A stretch of 64,000 bases of DNA from an uncultured Candidatus Peregrinibacteria bacterium. Its GTDB lineage: Bacteria > Patescibacteriota > Gracilibacteria > Peribacterales > Peribacteraceae. Below are positions 1 to 8,587 of this stretch, piece after piece; positions within the stretch are counted from its first letter, which is position 1, and each line of letters opens with the position of its first letter. The stretch lies in the NCBI GenBank assembly GCA_903825315.1, contig CAIKAD010000005.1, positions 62,001 through 126,000 of the forward strand. The letters are read 5' to 3'. The notes below the pieces were generated by a model. The model searched no databases. It was given only the letters and a program-made list of their open reading frames with translations, and had not been told where the DNA came from. The translations under genes were made by a program, and so were the position numbers.

Positions 1-610
1 CGAGGAGATCCAGCATGTGATCAAGAAAGCCGATACCCGTAGCAATTTCCGACCGGCCGCTTCCATCGATATTCACTAATACAGAAATATTTGTCTCCTT
101 TGTATTTCGCTGGAGGGACGCAAAGCGCGGGAATCCTCCATTCGTATCCATGCGGACAAATTGTGTCTTTAGATTCTTGGCAAATTCTGCATCCGTCTCT
201 CGATCGCCGATCACAAAAGAAGAAGATAGATCGAAGCCCTTATTCTTCAGAAATGATCTCACAAGTCCCGTTTGCGGTTTCCGGCAATCACAACCGTCTT
301 TTGGAAGGTGTGGACAAACGAATATTTCCGTGAATGTTATGTCATGTTCTGCAAGCTGGCGAAGGAATTCCTTTTGCGGTATTTCGAAGTCTCGTTTCGG
401 AAAGGCGCGCGTTCCCAGTCCATCTTGGTTACTGACCATGACCAGCGCAAAACCGCTTTTCTGCAATGCCCTTAGACCCTTGATGACACCGGGCAAGATC
501 CGGAGTTTCTGCAAGCTATCGATCTGCTTCGTCTCGGGAGGTTCCCAGAGCATTGTGCCGTCCCTGTCGACAAATGCGACCCGTGGCGAGCGATATCGTA
601 TTGCCTTCAT
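1..610 (-). CDS. hisB: Bifunctional histidinol-phosphatase / imidazoleglycerol-phosphate dehydratase, 3' end outside window
   Basis: Catalyses two histidine-pathway steps: dehydration of imidazoleglycerol phosphate and dephosphorylation of histidinol phosphate. About 203 codons are visible. Residues 11-165 are a HAD phosphatase: FVDRDGT at 13-19 (nucleophile Asp15, Asp17), SNQDG near 60, a zinc-loop pattern [11 protein letters not shown] near 102-112, and GDRETD. From about residue 169 the dehydratase domain starts ([27 protein letters not shown]) and is cut by the window edge. The ATG overlaps the hisC stop as ATGA, so translation is probably coupled. Bifunctional HisB is best known from enterobacteria, so a fused form here is notable. 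The remaining his genes presumably lie to the left. Confidence 0.93.
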   Translation of the reverse strand, partial: MKAIRYRSPRVAFVDRDGTMLWEPPETKQIDSLQKLRILPGVIKGLRALQKSGFALVMVSNQDGLGTRAFPKRDFEIPQKEFLRQLAEHDITFTEIFVCPHLPKDGCDCRKPQTGLVRSFLKNKGFDLSSSFVIGDRETDAEFAKNLKTQFVRMDTNGGFPRFASLQRNTKETNISVLVNIDGSGRSEIATGIGFLDHMLDLL

Positions 611-1671
611 AAGAGTGTGGTGAGAGCTGAAAGGAGGAGATCGTTTTCTCGTCGGGTTCCGACAGTGATACGCAGCATCTTCTTGTTTTGCCATTCAATG
701 AGACGCAGCACAATGCCATTATTATTCCGTAGATTCATGTACGTCTCTTCGGCATCGTTGCCTTTCGGGAGATCAATAAGAAAGAAGTTCGTCACGGACG
801 GATAAGCGCGGCATCCGAGCTTGCCGAGCGCCCGCATAAGACGCTCACGTTCGGCAACGAGGGTGCGCACGTTGCATCTCATGCGGTCAGAATCCCCCCA
901 GAGACGCAGCCCGATTTCCTGCGTGAGACTGTTCACATTGTACGGCGATTTCATCTTCAGAAGCGTCTCGATGATCTCTTGCGCAGCAATGCCGTATCCC
1001 AAGCGGATGCCGGCGGCAGCGAATGCTTTGCTGAACGTCCGAAGCACAATGAGATTCTTTTTCCCTTCGTGGACCAGTGTAATCGCAGAGGGAATATTGG
1101 AAGCATCGGCAAATTCACCATATGCTTCGTCCACCACTACAATACCTGGGAAAGCATCCAATACCCTCTTAACCGCTGGGAGGCCGATCACGGTCCCAGT
1201 GGGATTATTCGGACTGCATAGGAACAAGAGATCGGCGTTCTTTGTGCGGCGCAGAAAAGACCTGATTTTGATGTCGCCATTCTTTCCAAGCGGTACCGTG
1301 CCGTAAGCGGCGCCATTCGTTTCGGCGCTCACGCGGTACATGCCGTACGTCGGCGCAACACTAAGAATGCGCCTGCCCTTACGCACAAAGGACCGAATGC
1401 TTAGATCAATCAACTCATCCGAGCCGTTTCCTATGACGATATTCTCCCGCCCCACGCCATACGAAGCGGCGATTGCATCCCGCAGCTTGTCTGCAGTGGG
1501 ATCAGGATACCGATTAAGCGCGGAACAGTTGTTGCGGAAGAACGGAGGAGCGGAGGGCGACTCGTTGGCATCCATAAAGATCCATTCGTCCCCTTTGAGG
1601 AGCGAACGCGCAGAAGCATAGGGTTTCAATCGCTTCACATTGGCCGGCAGAGGAAGAGATGAAGTTCTCAT
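607..1671 (-). CDS. hisC: Histidinol-phosphate aminotransferase
   Basis: PLP-dependent conversion of imidazole-acetol phosphate to histidinol phosphate in the cytoplasm. The 354-aa protein is full length for HisC. Visible motifs are ANESP near 35, GNGSDELI near 81, SPNNPTG near 155, DEAYGEF near 181, and [16 protein letters not shown] near 213, which holds the PLP lysine. The start ATG overlaps the hisD stop by four bases (ATGA), and its own TGA overlaps the hisB start, so hisD-hisC-hisB read as one coupled unit. Confidence 0.95.
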   Translation of the reverse strand: MRTSSLPLPANVKRLKPYASARSLLKGDEWIFMDANESPSAPPFFRNNCSALNRYPDPTADKLRDAIAASYGVGRENIVIGNGSDELIDLSIRSFVRKGRRILSVAPTYGMYRVSAETNGAAYGTVPLGKNGDIKIRSFLRRTKNADLLFLCSPNNPTGTVIGLPAVKRVLDAFPGIVVVDEAYGEFADASNIPSAITLVHEGKKNLIVLRTFSKAFAAAGIRLGYGIAAQEIIETLLKMKSPYNVNSLTQEIGLRLWGDSDRMRCNVRTLVAERERLMRALGKLGCRAYPSVTNFFLIDLPKGNDAEETYMNLRNNNGIVLRLIEWQNKKMLRITVGTRRENDLLLSALTTLL

Positions 1672-2963
1672 GGTTTCTCAGAGAAACGGATGTCCACTGC
1701 CCTCGCGTGCGCTTCCAGACCTTCGGTGCGAGCGAGGTTCGTTGCGGTTTCGCGGAGCGTCCGGAGCCCGCCTTTCGTGAGCTGTTGAGCCGTGAACGTC
1801 TTCTGAAACGTCCGGATGGAGACGCCGCCCTGCACGCGCGCGGTCCCCGACGTGGGGAGGACGTGGTTCGTACCCGAGCAATAGTCTCCAGTCGCTTCCG
1901 GTGAGAACGGGCCTAGGAAGACAGAGCCTGCATTGCGAATACGTTTAAGGATTTCCTCCGGTTTCTTGGTCTGGATGCATAGGTGTTCGGGTGCATAGAG
2001 ATCAGCGAGCGCAATGGCCTCATCCAATGTCTCCGTATAAATAGCGCTGCTCCCCGCGAGCGCTGCCGACACAATATCCCTGCGAGGAAGGGAAGTAATC
2101 TGTCGGGCAATCTCGCTTTGGACTTCAGAAAGAAGTGAAGCGCTCGTCGTAAGGAAGATAATCTGCGAACGGGGATCGTGCTCGGCTTGAGAGAGAAGAT
2201 CCGCAGCAACGTAGGATGGATCAGCCGTACTGTCCGCGATGACGAGAAGCTCCGAAGGCCCCGCGAGCATGTCGATTGCTGCGCCCTCGGGATCCACGCT
2301 TACTTCCGCCTTCGCAGCGGTGACGTAGACATTTCCTGGCCCTGCGATCTTATCTACCCTCTTAATGGTCTCCGTACCATAAGCGAGGGCAGCTATGGCT
2401 TGCGCCCCTCCAATGGTATACACCTCATCAATCCCGACGAGCGCACAGGCAGCGAGAATAGGATCAGGAACCTTCCCGTCTTTACTCGGTGGCGTACAAA
2501 GGGCGATGCGAGGGACGCCCGCGAGTTTGGCAGGAATGCCGAGCATTAGGACAGTGGAGACGAGGGGCGCCGAGCCCCCAGGGACATAGAGCCCTGCGCT
2601 CTGGAGCGGCCGCATCTCCCGCCAACAATTGACCCCTGATGTCATCTCGACTGGCTTCAGAGAGGAGGATTCTTCGTTGTGGAATCGGGCGATCGCACCT
2701 TGTGCTGTTTCCAGGCTCCTCCGTAGCTCCTTGGAAAGTGATGCCCATGCAGATTTCAAAAGTATCTGTGGAACGCTGATGGAAGAGAGATCGATGCCAT
2801 CGAATTTTTTTGTAAAGCGCAGAAGCGCGGAATCACCTTCCTGCTGTACGGCTTCGATAATCGGGCGAACTATGTCTCGGTATCGTTTCAGATCCTGCGT
2901 TGGCCGTTTCAATGCAGAGAGAATGTTTTCATTACCTGCCGATGATAAAGAGAGGATGCGCAT
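1668..2963 (-). CDS. hisD: Histidinol dehydrogenase
   Basis: Zinc- and NAD-dependent two-step oxidation of histidinol to histidine, the last step of the pathway. The 431-aa length is normal for HisD. The family signature is clear: IDMLAGPSELLVIAD followed by DLLSQAEHDPRSQ around residues 233-270, with GPGNVYVTAAK before it and HVLPTSGTAR near the C terminus. It starts two bases after the hisG stop and overlaps hisC by four bases. Confidence 0.96.
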   Translation of the reverse strand: MRILSLSSAGNENILSALKRPTQDLKRYRDIVRPIIEAVQQEGDSALLRFTKKFDGIDLSSISVPQILLKSAWASLSKELRRSLETAQGAIARFHNEESSSLKPVEMTSGVNCWREMRPLQSAGLYVPGGSAPLVSTVLMLGIPAKLAGVPRIALCTPPSKDGKVPDPILAACALVGIDEVYTIGGAQAIAALAYGTETIKRVDKIAGPGNVYVTAAKAEVSVDPEGAAIDMLAGPSELLVIADSTADPSYVAADLLSQAEHDPRSQIIFLTTSASLLSEVQSEIARQITSLPRRDIVSAALAGSSAIYTETLDEAIALADLYAPEHLCIQTKKPEEILKRIRNAGSVFLGPFSPEATGDYCSGTNHVLPTSGTARVQGGVSIRTFQKTFTAQQLTKGGLRTLRETATNLARTEGLEAHARAVDIRFSEKP

Positions 2964-2965
2964 GG

Positions 2966-3835
2966 TCAGCGGATGAATTTTTCAACGGGTGATACAAGAA
3001 TATCCCTCCCTCCGCATTCACGAATTTTCTCGACCACTTCCCAGAACATCTCTTCCAAAACCATTGAGTGGACTGCAATGAAGCCGGGCTCGGCCAGCGG
3101 AATGACCGTGGGGCTTTTGCATCCCGGCACGAGTTTCTTGATGGGTTCCAATGCCTCAATAGGCGCGTTGAACATGATGTACTTGAACTTGCGTGCTTCC
3201 TGCACACCCTTAGCACGGATCAGGAGCCGTTCAACGATATCCCTCTTTTTCTTGCTAGTGGGACGTTTCTGTCCGATCAATATTGCTTGGCATTGAGAAA
3301 CCGTATCTAAAACACGCAAACGGTTCGTACGGAGAGTACTGCCCGTCGCCACGAGGTCGCAAATTGCATCAGCGACCTTCAAGGCAGGTGCGATTTCCAC
3401 GCAACCCTTGAGGAGAACGGTTTTTACAGATACTCCTTGCTGTTTCAGATACCTGCGAAGCATTTGAGGATAAGACGTGGCAATGCGCTTGCCATCCAAA
3501 TCGCTCACAGATCTATATGCTTCCCGTTCAGGAGCCGCAATGCTGAGTGAGCAGTATCCGAAATCAAGCGGAAGTAGCCGTGCCACTTCGCTGCGCCTCT
3601 CATCGAGAACATTGCTCCCGACAACGCCAAGATCAGCGACGCCATCTTGGACGTATTCCGGGATATCGTCGTCGCGAAGAAAAATAAGATCAATTGGCAT
3701 GTTGCGGCACCGAGCGAAGAGCCGGTCTTGGTACGTTTCGAATTCCAAGCCCATCTGGTGCAGGAGCGCGAGCGAGCCCTCGGAAAGCCGTCCGGATTTT
3801 TGGATGGCGATGCGAATGGTACCGTTGGATTCCAT
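2966..3835 (-). CDS. hisG: ATP phosphoribosyltransferase, long form
   Basis: First, committed step of histidine synthesis: ATP plus PRPP gives phosphoribosyl-ATP. At 289 aa this is the long form, which carries its own C-terminal ACT-like feedback domain (about residues 210-289) and does not need HisZ. The catalytic part shows IAIQKSGRL at the N terminus, GVADLGVVGSNVL near 65, and the PRPP-loop-like LVATGSTLRTN near 165. It follows the regulator gene across 69 bp that contain two possible hairpins. The upstream gene has a histidine-rich tail, so translational attenuation is a possible control. Confidence 0.95.
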   Translation of the reverse strand: MESNGTIRIAIQKSGRLSEGSLALLHQMGLEFETYQDRLFARCRNMPIDLIFLRDDDIPEYVQDGVADLGVVGSNVLDERRSEVARLLPLDFGYCSLSIAAPEREAYRSVSDLDGKRIATSYPQMLRRYLKQQGVSVKTVLLKGCVEIAPALKVADAICDLVATGSTLRTNRLRVLDTVSQCQAILIGQKRPTSKKKRDIVERLLIRAKGVQEARKFKYIMFNAPIEALEPIKKLVPGCKSPTVIPLAEPGFIAVHSMVLEEMFWEVVEKIRECGGRDILVSPVEKFIR

Positions 3836-3864
3836 AAGAAGAGAAAGAAATGAATGAAAGAACT

Positions 3865-3917
3865 CCCCTTGAGCGAGAAGGGGCTGGGGTCGATAGAGGG
3901 AATGTCAGGACATCGAC
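3865..3917 (-). promoter_or_regulatory. Possible his attenuator: two hairpins between the regulator gene and hisG
   Basis: On the minus strand GTCGAT and ATCGAC (arms 3912-3917 and 3889-3894) can pair around a smaller TGTC/GACA hairpin. Then CCCCTT and AAGGGG (3878-3883 and 3865-3870) form a second hairpin, followed by a fairly U-rich stretch that runs to hisG. Histidine codons of the upstream gene lie at 3973-3938, just ahead. The hairpins are seen; the regulatory role is inference, and the second stem is weak for a terminator. Confidence 0.35.
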
Positions 3918-4291
3918 GCCAACGTCTCCTCGCGCGTATGCGCCTCGTGATGATGGCCCGAAGCCTTCACGTGAGTCAGAGGTCGCGATTGATTCACCTG
4001 CAATGCCCGCTGGTATCCTCCTTCCCCCCCCTGTAAGAACCGAGCGACTCGTGTCACCGTCGTTGTGCTTGCGCCCGTGATTTCCGTAATTTCGCGGTAT
4101 GTTCTTCCCTCAGCGATCAAACGCGCCACTTCAAAGCGTTCGCTCCAAGCTTGTAGTTCTGTGAGCGTTCCCACATCGCGCAGGAAAGCGGCTACATGAT
4201 CAACCGTATTACACGCGGACAAAGCACGGCAAAGTTCCTTGAACCAGGGGTCCTTTCGCCAGTTGCCTTCGGTGAAGCTCCTTTTTGCCAT
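3905..4291 (-). CDS. TrpR/YerC-family transcriptional regulator, probable his operon repressor
   Basis: A 128-aa DNA-binding protein. Residues 12-90 match the TrpR/YerC fold: a helical N-terminal part (WFKELCRALSACNT) and a helix-turn-helix TYREITEITGASTTTVTRVA near 64-83. As the first gene of the his operon it probably represses its own unit; TrpR-family regulators of histidine genes have been proposed in Gram-positive bacteria. The family usually ends near residue 100. Here a tail of about 28 residues contains five histidines (H107, H113-115, H118). The tail may sense histidine or serve as a leader-like reading frame for hisG. Confidence 0.8.
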   Translation of the reverse strand: MAKRSFTEGNWRKDPWFKELCRALSACNTVDHVAAFLRDVGTLTELQAWSERFEVARLIAEGRTYREITEITGASTTTVTRVARFLQGGEGGYQRALQVNQSRPLTHVKASGHHHEAHTREETLASMS

Positions 4292-4305
4292 AACTGATCT
4301 GGAGA

Positions 4306-4334
4306 AATATAAATGGTCGGCAAGAGAGTGTCAA
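4306..4334 (-). promoter_or_regulatory. Promoter of the his operon
   Basis: On the minus strand: -35 TTGACA (4329-4334), 17-bp spacer, -10 TATATT (4306-4311). The predicted start point leaves a leader of about 8 nt before the regulator's ATG at 4291, and no Shine-Dalgarno sequence is visible. This is among the closest matches to sigma-70 consensus in the window. Confidence 0.75.
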
Positions 4335-4371
4335 TGTTTTATCGTAATGTTACAATTTCGGGCAGAAGAAG

Positions 4372-4929
4372 AATTTTGATTACACGTTTGACATGTTCCA
4401 GCGGTGCCTCTTCACGGATAAGCCATTCGATATAGCCCCCTCCGATTCCTACATCGATGACCATTGGGCGACGAACCAAGAAGGGGTCGCATTGCGGAAC
4501 AATCCCGGCTGGGAAGTACTGCAGGAGGGGGATGTGGAAGGAACGATCATCGGCAGCAACCTGGGGACGCTACACCTCCTCCAGGGAACCGCCTACATGC
4601 CCGATCCAAAGGGAGACATTATCCTCTTCATCGAGGACGACTATGAGGACCACGCCGCGGCGTTCGACCGGCATTTACAGTCCCTTCTCCATCTCCCCAT
4701 GACCTCCCGCGTCCGGGGTGTAGTGGTGGGAAGATGCGAGGAAAAGAGCGGGATCACACCGGAGCTCCTGCGGCAGATCCTCGAGACAAAAGAGGAGTTG
4801 CGCGGCCTGCCCGTGGTCACGGGCGTGGATTTCGGCCACACGACACCGCTCATCACCTTCCCCATCGGCGGCACCGCTTCCCTGCATGCTGCCAAAGGGA
4901 AAGCAAGCATACGGATCAATCAGCATTGA
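4372..4929 (+). pseudogene. C-terminal half of an S66-family (LD-carboxypeptidase / MccF-like) peptidase
   Basis: The reading frame carries only the second half of an S66 serine peptidase, whose usual length is about 300-350 aa. Family-like sequence (NFDYTFDMFQRCLF) begins upstream of the first ATG at 4393, right after an in-frame stop at 4345, so the start is lost. Present are IIGSNLGTL, the glutamate region ILFIEDD and the histidine region DFGHTTP. The N-terminal domain with the nucleophilic serine is absent. I therefore read it as a remnant, although the 178-codon C-terminal part is undamaged. Confidence 0.65.
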
Positions 4930-5071
4930 TGTGTTTTCTGGCTCAGGTGCTAGTGGGGTTCTTGAGATTACTTTGTAATTTTGAATTCATTTCTATCAGC
5001 TTCGTCTTCCATCAGTCGCCTTCCACTGACACATCCCCCCAGAAACCCCGACCCGTCTGCCCTCAAATCCG

Positions 5072-5129
5072 GTTAGCCCCGACCCTCAAAGACGCCCCCG
5101 GGGGACTCAAAATCCAAAGTTCATAACCG
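5072..5129. repeat. Structured, G/C-skewed intergenic segment with inverted repeat
   Basis: TCCGGTTA and TAACCGGA form an imperfectly filled inverted repeat around a CCCCCGGGGG palindrome. It sits between the two convergent genes at 4929 and 5186 and may terminate transcription, but no T-run follows on either strand. The rest of 4930-5185 shows nothing I recognise. Confidence 0.3.
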
Positions 5130-5185
5130 GACTGCTCTGCCAAAATATAGAACCTGGCACTGGTGAAACCAATCCTCAATCAGCA

Positions 5186-7111
5186 TCAGCGGGTTCGCTG
5201 CAGTCGTCTCGCCTGCGATCGCTGGAGGCGCCTCTGCAGAAGGCGGTTTGCGGCAACGCTCTGCTTCGGCACAGAAACGGATGATGATGATGCGGCAGGT
5301 ACGGGTGCGTTCCTCCGCGTAAAAAATTGCACAGTCCCGCCGTCCATGCCCAGCACCATCATGCCCGCGTCTTCGGAGATCCACACGACACTCGCACCTG
5401 TCTGCTTCTCCTTGGGGCGTGGCCGGAAGCCCGGAGTGGACAGCGTCCGTTCCCAGAGCACCGCGCCGTTCGCGTCGAAGAGCGTGGGATTGGGGCCTCC
5501 CGCGAGGAAGTACTTCCCGTTCCGCGTAAGATACGCGCCGTTGTGGCCGAATGAACCGTACTCCCTGCGCCACAACGGGGAACCTGCCCTGTCGAAGAAC
5601 CAGAGGGAACCGCCGACTGTGCCGAATGCACTCCGGCCGTCATCCGCCATATTGTTCGCCCCAACCCAGGGCGTCTGGTCGATGACGCGCTCCCAGAGCT
5701 TCTTTCCTGAAGAGGGTTCGTATGCAACCACTGTCCGCCCCTTGCCGCCCACGGTCACCATGTCCTCCGCCGCGCTGAAGTTTGTGAGAAAGGGAACAAG
5801 ACCGCCGTTGCTCCGCTGCCAGAGCTTCTTGCCAACGCGCGTGAACAGCGTAAGGATCCCGTTGGGCGAACCGGCGGCAAGGTATGTCCCCTTGGGCGAG
5901 AAAACAAGCGTGCGCGCCTCATCACCCACATCCGCAGACCAGACGGGATCGCCAGACGGCACGCGCACCACTTCCACGCGCTCCGGTCCGAAGGCAAGGA
6001 GGGTTCCGTCCGGGGAGAACGCAACCGATCGAGAGATATGCCCGTGCCGGAATTCCCGCAGCAGCGTCCCCTTTCGGTCAAAGAGGTACACCGATCCGTT
6101 GTAGCATCCCGCGGCAACGTACTGCCCGTCGCGCGTGATGTCGAGCCCCCAACAAAGATCAGACCCGTCGTATGTTCCCACCGGAACCGGAAAGCGCCAC
6201 AGACGCTCGCCGCGGTCGTTGTAAAGGGAGATACTTACCTCCTTCGGCAGGGGAATATCTCCGGGATTCGCGTGCACGCCCGGCGAAACCGCAATGAACT
6301 TGCCATCCGCGGACGCCTTAACCCACCAAAGGGGAAACTCCGTGCGCTGTTCAGCAATCATGTCGAATGTCATCTTCTCCCCTTCCGGCTCTAGAGCGAT
6401 GGTGATAGCCGGTCCGCCCGTGCGGATTTTCGTGAGATAGGCGGACCGATATCCTTGTTTCTGGATCTCCAGGAAGTACCCGGGGAAGGAGAGCTGAATG
6501 GCATTATCACGGATGTAGGTATCAATCACTTCGGTTTTGGTACCAGCGATTGCCGATGTCTTCCCCTGAAAACCGTCGAGCCCAGAAGAGTAAGTGAGCC
6601 AATACGCCGCATCGGTGATCTTCTTCCCTGTCATTTTGTCGACCACGGTGACATTCACGGGCGCCGTCGGGAGTTTGCCGGCATCAAGCTTGATGGACCG
6701 GACCGTAACCGGAAAGCGCCGCAGCGCATTGTCCACCATGAACGCAATCTCATACCGGATCTCACTCGCCGCTTTCGGGTTCCTGCTGTCCGGCTCAAAC
6801 ACGGCAATGATCTGCGTCTCCTCCCCGGGGCCGAGCGTGATGCGGCCGGAGAAATCAAGGATGATCCAATCCCGGATGTCGCCGCCTGTCTGGTGTGTCA
6901 TGCCTCCTGGAAGTTGTGAAACCGTCACCGGCGCCGCCCCGGTATTCTTCACCGTGGCGACGAACCGGAAATTGCGCTCCAGGGGCATGAAGACGGTGTG
7001 GGATGTCTCGGGAACGCTCACTGTCACCTGCGCGAGCGCGCGCGGGACGGGAGAGACGACGGCTGCGATGATACAAGCCGCAAGCATGACCGGACTGCGC
7101 AGATTTGGCAT
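5186..7111 (-). CDS. Secreted beta-propeller (WD40/PQQ-like) protein with Ig-like N-terminal domain
   Basis: The 641-aa exported protein starts at the ATG at 7111, which gives a signal peptide (hydrophobic core about residues 8-22, cleavage near RALA/QVTV). Residues 30-170 look like a beta-sandwich surface domain with VKNTGAAPVTVSQLPGG. Residues 170-270 resemble a PEGA-type domain. Residues 270-605 hold repeated blades such as FSPDGTLLAFGP, FSPKGTYLAAGSPNG and LYNDRGERLWRF. The last 35 residues are a Ser-, Arg- and Gln-rich tail. It stands alone on its strand. Likely role is cell-surface binding or scaffolding; no catalytic residues are evident. Confidence 0.7.
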   Translation of the reverse strand: MPNLRSPVMLAACIIAAVVSPVPRALAQVTVSVPETSHTVFMPLERNFRFVATVKNTGAAPVTVSQLPGGMTHQTGGDIRDWIILDFSGRITLGPGEETQIIAVFEPDSRNPKAASEIRYEIAFMVDNALRRFPVTVRSIKLDAGKLPTAPVNVTVVDKMTGKKITDAAYWLTYSSGLDGFQGKTSAIAGTKTEVIDTYIRDNAIQLSFPGYFLEIQKQGYRSAYLTKIRTGGPAITIALEPEGEKMTFDMIAEQRTEFPLWWVKASADGKFIAVSPGVHANPGDIPLPKEVSISLYNDRGERLWRFPVPVGTYDGSDLCWGLDITRDGQYVAAGCYNGSVYLFDRKGTLLREFRHGHISRSVAFSPDGTLLAFGPERVEVVRVPSGDPVWSADVGDEARTLVFSPKGTYLAAGSPNGILTLFTRVGKKLWQRSNGGLVPFLTNFSAAEDMVTVGGKGRTVVAYEPSSGKKLWERVIDQTPWVGANNMADDGRSAFGTVGGSLWFFDRAGSPLWRREYGSFGHNGAYLTRNGKYFLAGGPNPTLFDANGAVLWERTLSTPGFRPRPKEKQTGASVVWISEDAGMMVLGMDGGTVQFFTRRNAPVPAASSSSVSVPKQSVAANRLLQRRLQRSQARRLQRTR

Positions 7112-7455
7112 GGCGGGGCGGGCTAGGAGGAATGAAAGGCGGAGGAACGGCGCTAGAGCATCACTTCCAATTTCCCCACCATGGAATTGTTGATGGAAAA
7201 CGGTATGCGCATGACTATTGAAACATCTTCCTACCGCTGCGCGAGAAAAGCAAATTGCACAACACCACGGAAGGATCTCGTGTGCTTCCTGGATGAAGAA
7301 AGTCTTCCTCGGATTCATAGCAGCATTTGCCACATCGCATTCCATTTGGAACCTGAGGAGAAAGGGTTCATGACCAAATAACCACGCGATCTCCGAGCTT
7401 TTGTACGGCAATGCATTGCACGCAGCACTGGACAAATACGCCGTAGTCCCCAGAT

Positions 7456-7484
7456 TTGCATTAGTTAATTAAATATGTTATAGT
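7456..7484 (+). promoter_or_regulatory. Promoter of the gene at 7491 (leaderless)
   Basis: -35 TTGCAT (7456-7461), 17-bp spacer, -10 TATAGT (7479-7484), then exactly 6 nt to the ATG at 7491. The expected start point coincides with the A of the ATG. The rest of the 7112-7455 gap shows no convincing gene. Confidence 0.7.
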
Positions 7485-7490
7485 CATATT

Positions 7491-7874
7491 ATGACTGAAA
7501 TCCAAAAGCCGCATGAACAGCCCGAATCCTCATCGTGGCAGCGCCACTCGTGGCAAATACTCTGCGCGGGAGCGACAGCCGTAAAGAACGGGATTGCACG
7601 GCTGATGCACGACCCGGCATTCGACGGTTTGCCTGAGGATTTTAAGGAGAAATTCGTCAACGATTATTACAGCATGCTACAAGATCTGCGAGCGGGAGCA
7701 GATTTGACATGGCAGGACCAATTTCGCGTGGCCGGATGGGATGCCGAGTACCGCATGTTCAAGATCGTCCTTAACGAAAGTACGGAAATCCGGTCCTTAC
7801 CCGAACCACAGCGGAAAGCCGTCGTCGCCGCATTAATGAAAGAATGCGGCCTGCCAGGAACAAGCTGCCTTTAA
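7491..7874 (+). CDS. Hypothetical protein, 127 aa
   Basis: Not recognised. It is a soluble, mostly helical-looking protein with no signal peptide or membrane segment, rich in Trp and acidic residues (DLTWQDQFRVAGWDAEYRMF near 78-97). A near-consensus promoter placed for a leaderless mRNA directly at its ATG supports that it is expressed. The neighbours (propeller protein, HAD phosphatase) give no functional clue. Confidence 0.65.
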   Translation: MTEIQKPHEQPESSSWQRHSWQILCAGATAVKNGIARLMHDPAFDGLPEDFKEKFVNDYYSMLQDLRAGADLTWQDQFRVAGWDAEYRMFKIVLNESTEIRSLPEPQRKAVVAALMKECGLPGTSCL

Positions 7875-8012
7875 CAGTCCCGCCTCGCCTGTGTGGTGAT
7901 GAAATGGATACGAGTAGGTGGCATCTCCTCACGACCCCGATACTTTTCACGTGGAAACAACATTCTCCGTACTTTCAAATACACAACGATTGTCTCCTCT
8001 TGGAAGCTCGCA

Positions 8013-8453
8013 TCATACAATCAACATCTCCGCTTCCCCGAGAGAGGAAATGATGTGCGTAGGACGCTCTGCATCGGCACTCGGCTCCTCTGCCGCAAAC
8101 TTGCCATTGCGAAACCAGATCGTCGTCATGCCGCATTCGTTCGCATGGCGGATCTCCTCTTTAACGCGATCTCCTACCGCAAAAAATTTCGTCCCTTCCG
8201 GGCAGAGAGCGATGCACGATCGATAATCGTCGGCTGACTTGCTTTGATTGACTATTATTTTCTTGAAGAAAGACATAAGCCCGAGTTGGTTGATTTGCTT
8301 CCTACGTTCGTCGTCGCCCTTCGCGACAAGAAAGAGCGTTACGCCCTTCCTCTCAAGCGCCTCCAGTATCGCCTTCGCACCAGGCATCAATCCTGCAGAA
8401 TCGGGATCGAATATTGTTCTGTTGTAATCGAAGATGACGGCTGCTTGACTCAT
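8013..8453 (-). CDS. HAD-superfamily hydrolase-like protein with altered motif I
   Basis: A 146-aa HAD fold without a large cap. Motif I is FDYNRTIFD (residues 8-16), in which the usual second aspartate is Asn. Motif II is degenerate (LFLVAKGDD), a lysine lies near 71, and motif IV is VGDRVKEE near 95. It probably acts on a small phosphorylated metabolite, or has lost activity: the second Asp of DxD is the general acid/base in HAD phosphatases. No operon partner identifies a substrate. Confidence 0.65.
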   Translation of the reverse strand: MSQAAVIFDYNRTIFDPDSAGLMPGAKAILEALERKGVTLFLVAKGDDERRKQINQLGLMSFFKKIIVNQSKSADDYRSCIALCPEGTKFFAVGDRVKEEIRHANECGMTTIWFRNGKFAAEEPSADAERPTHIISSLGEAEMLIV

Positions 8454-8463
8454 CGGCTAGCGA

Positions 8464-8577
8464 CTATACGTCGGCAGCGTTCATGGAATCAACCATGGCA
8501 TGAATGCAATCGGCATGTGCGCTGAGCGTGGCCTTTGCCGTGAGCAACTTCCCATTGTAGACGGCGTAATAGGGCAT
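8464..8577 (-). CDS. Possible small protein, 37 aa
   Basis: An ATG just after the stop of the hydrolase gene opens 37 codons (MPYYAVYNGK and onward, ending with TAG). Its composition is protein-like and it follows the hydrolase on the same strand with an 11-bp gap. The start faintly resembles the N terminus of RNase H1 viroplasmin-like domains, but the match covers only about eight residues. It may be chance. Confidence 0.25.
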   Translation of the reverse strand: MPYYAVYNGKLLTAKATLSAHADCIHAMVDSMNAADV

Positions 8578-8587
8578 ACCACGATGA

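Noticed and set aside
4393-4929. Intact S66 peptidase gene starting at 4393
   Set aside because: Family-like sequence extends upstream of that ATG to an in-frame stop, and the domain with the catalytic serine is missing.
5041-5170. tRNA-like stretch (GGATTTTGAGTCC) on the minus strand between two convergent genes
   Set aside because: The anticodon stem would have only three pairs, and there is no T-loop (GTTCGAATC-like) or acceptor stem.
7181-7381. Plus-strand frame of 66 codons in the gap after the propeller gene
   Set aside because: No promoter, family or protein-like composition.
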